DNA of 64,000 bases from Spirochaetaceae bacterium. Its GTDB lineage: Bacteria > Spirochaetota > Spirochaetia > SZUA-6 > Bin103. Positions 59,796-64,000 of this stretch are shown here, piece by piece (the first letter of the stretch is position 1; each line of letters begins with the position of its first letter). The notes beneath the pieces are model-generated. The model was not told where the DNA came from, searched no databases, and saw nothing but the letters and a program-made list of their open reading frames with translations. A program made the position numbers and the translations under genes. The DNA lies in the NCBI GenBank assembly GCA_028820215.1, contig JAPPKD010000258.1, positions 1 through 64,000 of the forward strand. Direction: 5' to 3'.

Positions 59796-61028
59796 ATGGT
59801 GGTGATCCGCGTCTACGGCAGCATCCTGTACGCCACCGGACGCTGGCCGGAAGCCGCCGTGGGATCGGCCGCAACGCCGCTTACCGAAGGGCATATCGAC
59901 GCGTGGTTCGAGGACTGCGCCCGGCACGGCGTGGCGGCGGTGCTGTGGCAGGCCAACTGCGGGGGCACCCTCACCTACCCGAGCGCCCATGTGCCGCTGG
60001 CCGGAGACCCGCCGCTGCCGCCGCGGTTCCGCATTGGCGCCGAGCCGCACGAGCAGGGCTGGACAGCCGGCGACTGGGCGTGGCTGGGCGAGCAGTGCCG
60101 GCGCTTCGACACGCTGGAGGCGGCGGTACGGGCCGCGCACCGGCACGGCGTCGCCCTGATCCTCAACTTCAGCGTGTTCGACCTGCCCGGCGTCTGGTGC
60201 ACGGCGGAGAGCTGGCCGGGCGGCTCCCCGCTCTTCGACCGGGACCTGTGGCTGTGGTCTCGCGATCAGCGGACGCGGCTGGAAGGGATCCCCTGCTACG
60301 GCGATCCGCGCCTGCGCGAGCTGCGGCTCGCCGAGGTTCGGGAGGCGCTCGACCGCGGGGTCGACGGCATCGCCCTGGGCTTCTTCAGCCACTGCGATGC
60401 CGCGGCCGGCGACGAACCGCACCGCTTCGGATTCAACCCGTGCGTAGTGGAGGAGTTCAGGGAGCGATACGGCGTCGACGTACTGCGCGAGCCGTTCGAT
60501 ACCGCTGCGTGGTACGCCCTGCACGGCGAGCATTTTACCCGGTTCGTGCAGGCGGTGAGCGCCGAAACCCGGCGCCGCGGCCGCGCGCTGCTGGGCTACG
60601 CGCGCACCGACGGCATCCACGGCTGGGCCGGTCGGGGCACTCCCGTGATCTCGCAGGGGATGGCCGCCGGCGGCGTGCACCGGTTCGACGCCCGGACCGG
60701 GCGCTCGAGCGATCAGCCGGCGGCCGGCTTTCACGTCGACTACGAACGGTGGGGCCGGGAGGGGCTGGTCGACGCCCTGGTGGCGCTGCCGCCGCCGTAT
60801 CCGCACGGCCTTGACGCCGCCGCCGCGATGCGGGAAGCGGCCGGCGTGCCGGTGCTGGTGTGGCGCAAGATTATCGCCTGCGACCCCGATCTTCCCGCAG
60901 ACAAGCGCGCGGAGATCACGGCCGTGCGCGACGGTTCCGTGGACGGATACGTGCTGCACTTCATGTACTGGACCGACTGCCGCCACCCGCGCGGCGACTA
61001 CAACCACCCGGCCTCGTTGCTTGGGTAG
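59796..61028 (+). CDS. Unknown TIM-barrel-like protein, 410 aa
   Basis: No family is recognised. Segments such as LEAAVRAAHRHGVALILNFS, GVDGIALGFFSHCDAAAG and GYARTDGIHGWAGRG suggest a (beta/alpha)8 glycosidase-like barrel, with Asp and Glu in the catalytic-type strands. The start may be ATG 59796 or, less likely, ATG 59766, which would overlap the divergent permease. It lies between the permeases and the IrrE-type peptidase module. A carbohydrate-related role is inferred from the neighbouring importer. Confidence 0.65.
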   Translation: MVVIRVYGSILYATGRWPEAAVGSAATPLTEGHIDAWFEDCARHGVAAVLWQANCGGTLTYPSAHVPLAGDPPLPPRFRIGAEPHEQGWTAGDWAWLGEQCRRFDTLEAAVRAAHRHGVALILNFSVFDLPGVWCTAESWPGGSPLFDRDLWLWSRDQRTRLEGIPCYGDPRLRELRLAEVREALDRGVDGIALGFFSHCDAAAGDEPHRFGFNPCVVEEFRERYGVDVLREPFDTAAWYALHGEHFTRFVQAVSAETRRRGRALLGYARTDGIHGWAGRGTPVISQGMAAGGVHRFDARTGRSSDQPAAGFHVDYERWGREGLVDALVALPPPYPHGLDAAAAMREAAGVPVLVWRKIIACDPDLPADKRAEITAVRDGSVDGYVLHFMYWTDCRHPRGDYNHPASLLG

Positions 61029-61042
61029 ACACCGGGCGCCGT

Positions 61043-62623
61043 TCAGACCTCCCCCTGTACTGACGCGCTGTACTCGTTCTCGATCCGCTCCTGTTCGGCT
61101 TCGTCGATGAACCCGAGATTGGTCAGGTGACGCAGCGCCGCCAGAAAGCCTGCCTGCAGGCGCTTCGCCACCTGACCGACTCCTTCCATGGTGTCGAGCT
61201 GGGTCGTCACCATGGATACCGTGCGCTGGACCAGATCAGACGGCATGAGCAACATCGCCGCGAAGGCGTTCGCTCGCCGCTCGATGTCACGCGGCGCCCA
61301 AGGTCCGCTGGCCATTGCCAGCCGGCTCCCCGCCTCGCGGTCGAACAGCAAGTGACAGAGCTCGTGTGCCAGGGTAAATCGCCTGCCCGACGGGTAGGCA
61401 TTGGCGTCATTACGCGTGTTGAAGAGTATTCCAGCCCGATGCTGCGGCCCGACGATGGAGACTCCTCGAATCCTGTCGTCCGACAAGCGTAACAGCCCGC
61501 GCGTAACGCCCAGGTGATCGACCATCCCTTCGATGTCGACAGACTCACCCTTCGCGAATCTCATGTCGAACCGCTCGTGAAGCTCGTCCGCGAGCTCATA
61601 GCCCTGAGACCAGGAAGTCGAACCGGAGTCCTCGACCGGGGCTGATCGGCATATCGCGCGCGTCCCTTCCGATTCGCCGTCCAGCGAGTAAAGGTCGACC
61701 ATCTTCCGAGCGATCTGTTCCACGTCTTCCTTGCTGACGTCGGGTGCGAGCGACCCAAACATCAGAGCCGCATGACAGGAACCGACGACGACAAGCGGCG
61801 ACTCGCGCGGGACATCCAACATCGCCTGGCGCTGCGGTTCGCCGATACTCGACAGGGCTCGGCTTGCCCGATGCCATCCGGATCGGATGGCGTGCTCGTC
61901 CGCTCCGAGCCCGGCCAGCCACATGAGCCGTCGCCCGGACTTGGCTGCTGACTTCAGCGCTCGAAGCGCCTTGCACAGCGCCCTGACTCGATCGGCATCC
62001 GGCGTCAACGACAAGAGATATTCGCTTGCGCCTGACAGGACCTCGTGGAGTGGATCGGCGACTTGGTGCGGCAGCAACGTGCTGGAGCCTCTCTCCGACT
62101 CCATAAAGCTGAAGTGCTGGGGCGTCCCGTCGCTACGGGCTGGCCCCCAGGACACTTCGACCGAGTCTCGCAAGCGCCTCAGAATGACATCGGGGAACAA
62201 GCCACCTTCGTTCGCCGACCGAATCGCGTGCCTGGCCCACCAGTTTTGCCACTCTGTTTCCCACTGTGAGGCCTTCGCGTCATCGTCTTCCACGGCAGGC
62301 GGCGGAAACCGAGTTGCGCGGAGCGATGCCCAAGCGGTATCACCGTCGTTCCGTACGGGCAGTCGCTCCTCGTGGAGCAGGGGATTCCAGTTACGGGCGA
62401 ACCACTCGATGAGCGGGAGGAGATACCAATGCACTGAATCGATGCGCTCGCCTTCCTCGACATGAGCGCACAGGTTCCTGCCTCCGACCCAGATCTGAAA
62501 GCATCCCCAGGAGAGGCTGATCTCCCGATTGGCGCCGTACCCTTGGTCGGGATCGGGAGAAAACGCCATTCGCAAGGCAAACACGCTGGTGTCGCCGGCC
62601 AGTCTCTCCCATCGAGTAGCCAT
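61043..62623 (-). CDS. ImmA/IrrE-type metallopeptidase with a large N-terminal domain
   Basis: 526 aa. The C-terminal half carries the peptidase motif H-E-x-x-H at 420-424 (LAHELCHLLFD) and the third ligand Glu 448 (DIERRANAFAAMLLMP), matching ImmA/IrrE peptidases, which cleave repressors such as ImmR or DdrO. The first 300 residues are an unusual domain (SWGCFQIWVGGRNLCAHVEE; SVHWYLLPLIEWFARNWNPL) that I cannot name. No HTH is seen. The 98-aa Cys protein gene precedes it by 10 bases, forming a two-gene unit inserted between a binding protein and its permeases. Confidence 0.85.
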   Translation of the reverse strand: MATRWERLAGDTSVFALRMAFSPDPDQGYGANREISLSWGCFQIWVGGRNLCAHVEEGERIDSVHWYLLPLIEWFARNWNPLLHEERLPVRNDGDTAWASLRATRFPPPAVEDDDAKASQWETEWQNWWARHAIRSANEGGLFPDVILRRLRDSVEVSWGPARSDGTPQHFSFMESERGSSTLLPHQVADPLHEVLSGASEYLLSLTPDADRVRALCKALRALKSAAKSGRRLMWLAGLGADEHAIRSGWHRASRALSSIGEPQRQAMLDVPRESPLVVVGSCHAALMFGSLAPDVSKEDVEQIARKMVDLYSLDGESEGTRAICRSAPVEDSGSTSWSQGYELADELHERFDMRFAKGESVDIEGMVDHLGVTRGLLRLSDDRIRGVSIVGPQHRAGILFNTRNDANAYPSGRRFTLAHELCHLLFDREAGSRLAMASGPWAPRDIERRANAFAAMLLMPSDLVQRTVSMVTTQLDTMEGVGQVAKRLQAGFLAALRHLTNLGFIDEAEQERIENEYSASVQGEV

Positions 62624-62633
62624 AGTTACCGGA

Positions 62634-62930
62634 TCAATCCCAGTGCCTCCGCACGTCGCGCCGCCGCAGACATCCTTCCCTTACCCATTTGCGTCGCAGT
62701 GTCTCCGGAACCTCGACCCAGCCGACCGGGTACCCATGCCACACACCGGCTCGATGCTCCTGTGCACAATACGCTCTCCCTTCATGCACCGCATAACGCT
62801 TGCCGTTCGCCGGCTCGCTTCGGCTGAGCAACCGAGCAGCCGTCTCCTGGTCGATCTCCTTGGGACAGAGCGTTCCCTGGCGACCGCGCTGCCACGGTTC
62901 CCTGTGCTTCGGACTGCCACAGTACCGCAT
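62634..62930 (-). CDS. Small Cys/His-rich protein, partner of the IrrE-type peptidase
   Basis: 98 aa. Four Cys (4, 22, 55, 87) and several His (9, 49, 59, 65) could bind a metal, although no tight C-x2-C pair is present. Distinctive segments are MRYCGSPKHREPWQRG, GTLCPKEID and VWHGYPVGWVEVPE, and the C terminus is Arg-rich (LRRRDVRRHWD), which suggests nucleic-acid binding. I do not recognise the family. It immediately precedes the metallopeptidase, in the same direction, and could be its substrate, regulator or cofactor. Confidence 0.7.
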   Translation of the reverse strand: MRYCGSPKHREPWQRGRQGTLCPKEIDQETAARLLSRSEPANGKRYAVHEGRAYCAQEHRAGVWHGYPVGWVEVPETLRRKWVREGCLRRRDVRRHWD

Positions 62931-62945
62931 CTGCTTGAAGATGAC

Positions 62946-62976
62946 GGCGAGGCTCCATAGTGAAATGAGCCTCGCC
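62946..62976 (-). terminator. 9-bp hairpin downstream of the binding-protein gene
   Basis: GGCGAGGCT (62946-62954) and AGCCTCGCC (62968-62976) pair perfectly around a 13-base loop. On the minus strand it lies just beyond the binding-protein stop at 63013 and before the 98-aa gene. There is no U-run after it, so it is a weak terminator or an mRNA-stabilising hairpin that limits read-through into the peptidase module. Confidence 0.5.
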
Positions 62977-63002
62977 GTTCGATCGCCGTTCGATCGCCGT
63001 TC
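62974..63002. repeat. 11-bp tandem repeat, 2.6 copies
   Basis: The unit GCCGTTCGATC occurs at 62974-62984 and 62985-62995, with seven bases of a third copy to 63002. It abuts the hairpin and the binding-protein stop. It may mark an insertion or slippage site at the edge of the peptidase module. Confidence 0.7.
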
Positions 63003-63012
63003 CGGTGTGCGG

Positions 63013-64000
63013 CTACCTGCCGGCCGCTTCCTGGTACAGCGCGATCAGGTCGCCGGTGCCGAGCTCTTCGAGGCGAGCCTTGTAGGCGTCGTAGTTGGAC
63101 AGCGGCTCCTCGCCGAAGATGAACTTGATCGTCATCTCGTGCGCGTAGGTGTCCAGGATCGTCTTGAGCTGCCCGGCCTGCTCCTGAGCCTCGGCCGCAA
63201 AACGCACGATGGGCTGCGGGTCGGTCTGCGTGCTGCCCTGCTCCTGGTACATGAAGGACTCGCGGATGAACTGCGCGTAGTCGCCGTCGGAGGCGCCGTC
63301 GTGCAACTCGAAGAAGATGCCGTCCACGCTGATGGAGCTGAAGTTGTTCTCCGACCGGAAGAAGTTGTAGACGTTGCGGTAGTAGTCGATCGACGCCCAC
63401 TTGCCGTCCGGATTGTACGGCGTCTTGATGTCCGGATGGATGAAGCGGTACGTGCCGTCGACGATGTCCCACTCCTCGCCGGGAGCTCCAAGCGTCATCT
63501 GGATGCTGACCGCGGGATCGGCGATGAAGTCCTTGAGAGCGATGATCTCGCGGATGTAGTCCGACTTGGCGTTGATCAGCCACGGCGGTCCATGCACGTT
63601 GGTCGGCGCCTTGTTGCCGGTCCAGCCGCGCGGCCCGTCGGCCGAGATGCGCGGCACCGGATGCGCCTCTACCCAGTGCTTGCCCGGGCCGTAGTTGGGG
63701 TTGTTGCCCGGGTTCTCGATGAACCAGTTGCCGGTCGCCGACCACCACCACGCGAAGAAGGTCCTGTCGTTGATCCAGTCCTGCACCCACTGCTCATAGG
63801 AGGTGGTGGTGGCGTCCGGGTTCAACAGGCCTTCGCTGTAGAGCTTGGCCATGTACTCGACGTAGTACTGGTAGTTGTCCTCCGCCGGGCCGTACACCCA
63901 GTCGTCCACGTCGTGGTTGTAGTAGATGGTAGGACCGGTGCGGAACGTCGGCGCAGCCAGGTTGATCAGCGTGATGACGCCGCCCTGGGTGAAGGGGCCG
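63013..64000 (-). CDS. ABC sugar-binding protein, partial (5' end beyond window)
   Basis: C-terminal 328 residues of a large extracellular binding protein; the frame is open through the right edge (upstream codons read FTQGGVITLINLAAP). Typical features are LNPDATTTSYEQWVQDW, the Trp-rich FFAWWWSATGNWF and the late helix FIFGEEPLSNYDAYKARLEE. The signal peptide is outside the window. Its permeases should be the genes at 57874-59767 on the same strand, separated from it by the IrrE-type module and a divergent gene. Confidence 0.9.
   Translation of the reverse strand, partial: GPFTQGGVITLINLAAPTFRTGPTIYYNHDVDDWVYGPAEDNYQYYVEYMAKLYSEGLLNPDATTTSYEQWVQDWINDRTFFAWWWSATGNWFIENPGNNPNYGPGKHWVEAHPVPRISADGPRGWTGNKAPTNVHGPPWLINAKSDYIREIIALKDFIADPAVSIQMTLGAPGEEWDIVDGTYRFIHPDIKTPYNPDGKWASIDYYRNVYNFFRSENNFSSISVDGIFFELHDGASDGDYAQFIRESFMYQEQGSTQTDPQPIVRFAAEAQEQAGQLKTILDTYAHEMTIKFIFGEEPLSNYDAYKARLEELGTGDLIALYQEAAGR

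Noticed and set aside
62974..63002. Start of a CRISPR array or iterons
   Set aside because: The repeat unit is 11 bp with fewer than three copies and no spacers or cas/rep genes.

Overview
The window is a GC-rich bacterial chromosome segment, densely packed with genes of carbohydrate and small-molecule catabolism. It contains no rRNA, no tRNA that I could recognise, no CRISPR array and no intact insertion sequence. The organism is probably uncultured. The two complete sugar-binding proteins have export signals but no lipobox cysteine (one ends in the pattern F-A-T-G-E-E-E), the CUT1 transporters have no ATPase gene beside them, and there is a large Asp/Glu-rich catabolic repertoire (PhyH, BNR/sialidase-like, UxuA, enolase-superfamily and sulfatase genes). 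This recalls Spirochaetota metagenome genomes, but the assignment is inference.

Layout. 84-5611: GNAT, retropepsin-like protease, methyltransferase, EamA exporter, an unknown 419-aa protein, a VOC protein and a PhyH dioxygenase, followed by an HD protein. 6261-7032: HigB/HigA toxin-antitoxin. 6789-9851: sialidase-like and DHDPS/NanA-like genes, and divergently a frameshifted cysteine hydrolase. 9924-11294: AAA/DUF4143 ATPase. 11392-15796: sugar ABC importer (binding protein with an internal TAG) plus a 2-hydroxyacid dehydrogenase. 15812-21738: cupin, then sulfatase and hydantoinase B/A. 21849-24992: DHDPS, aldo/keto reductase and BNR protein. 24983-30505: six tightly coupled minus-strand genes, running from an AAA ATPase and a TOPRIM-like protein through a HigA-like regulator and an unknown protein to an enolase-superfamily enzyme and a membrane acyltransferase. 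30704-35770: BNR protein, NIPSNAP, DUF4038 glycosidase, mannonate-dehydratase-like protein and nitrilase-family amidase. 35894-37456: AAA/PD-(D/E)XK protein, followed by a decayed uxuA fragment. 37620-40967: dehydrogenase, ceramidase-like protein and SDR. 41102-43297: DUF433/DUF5615 module, PhyH and RraA-like aldolase. 43302-53262: GH2 and GH29 glycosidases, divergent from a second sugar ABC importer with UxuA and a putative glycosidase. 53304-57140: coiled-coil membrane protein, enolase-superfamily enzyme, unknown barrel protein and aldo/keto reductase. 57302-57857: MazE/MazF. 57874-64000: a third sugar ABC importer whose binding protein (running off the right edge) is separated from its permeases by an IrrE-type peptidase module and a divergent barrel protein.

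The genes appear to work as several independent cassettes. Each takes up a glycan-derived sugar or acid through a CUT1 importer, cleaves it with glycosidases, sulfatase or sialidase-like enzymes, and dismantles it with dehydratases, aldolases and oxidoreductases. All three importers probably share an ATPase encoded elsewhere. The seams between cassettes repeatedly hold toxin-antitoxin, ATPase or putative defence genes, and several genes next to those seams are damaged. The best candidates for something undescribed are the ATPase/TOPRIM/HTH/unknown operon (27308-30505) and the two-gene IrrE-peptidase plus Cys-protein module (61043-62930).
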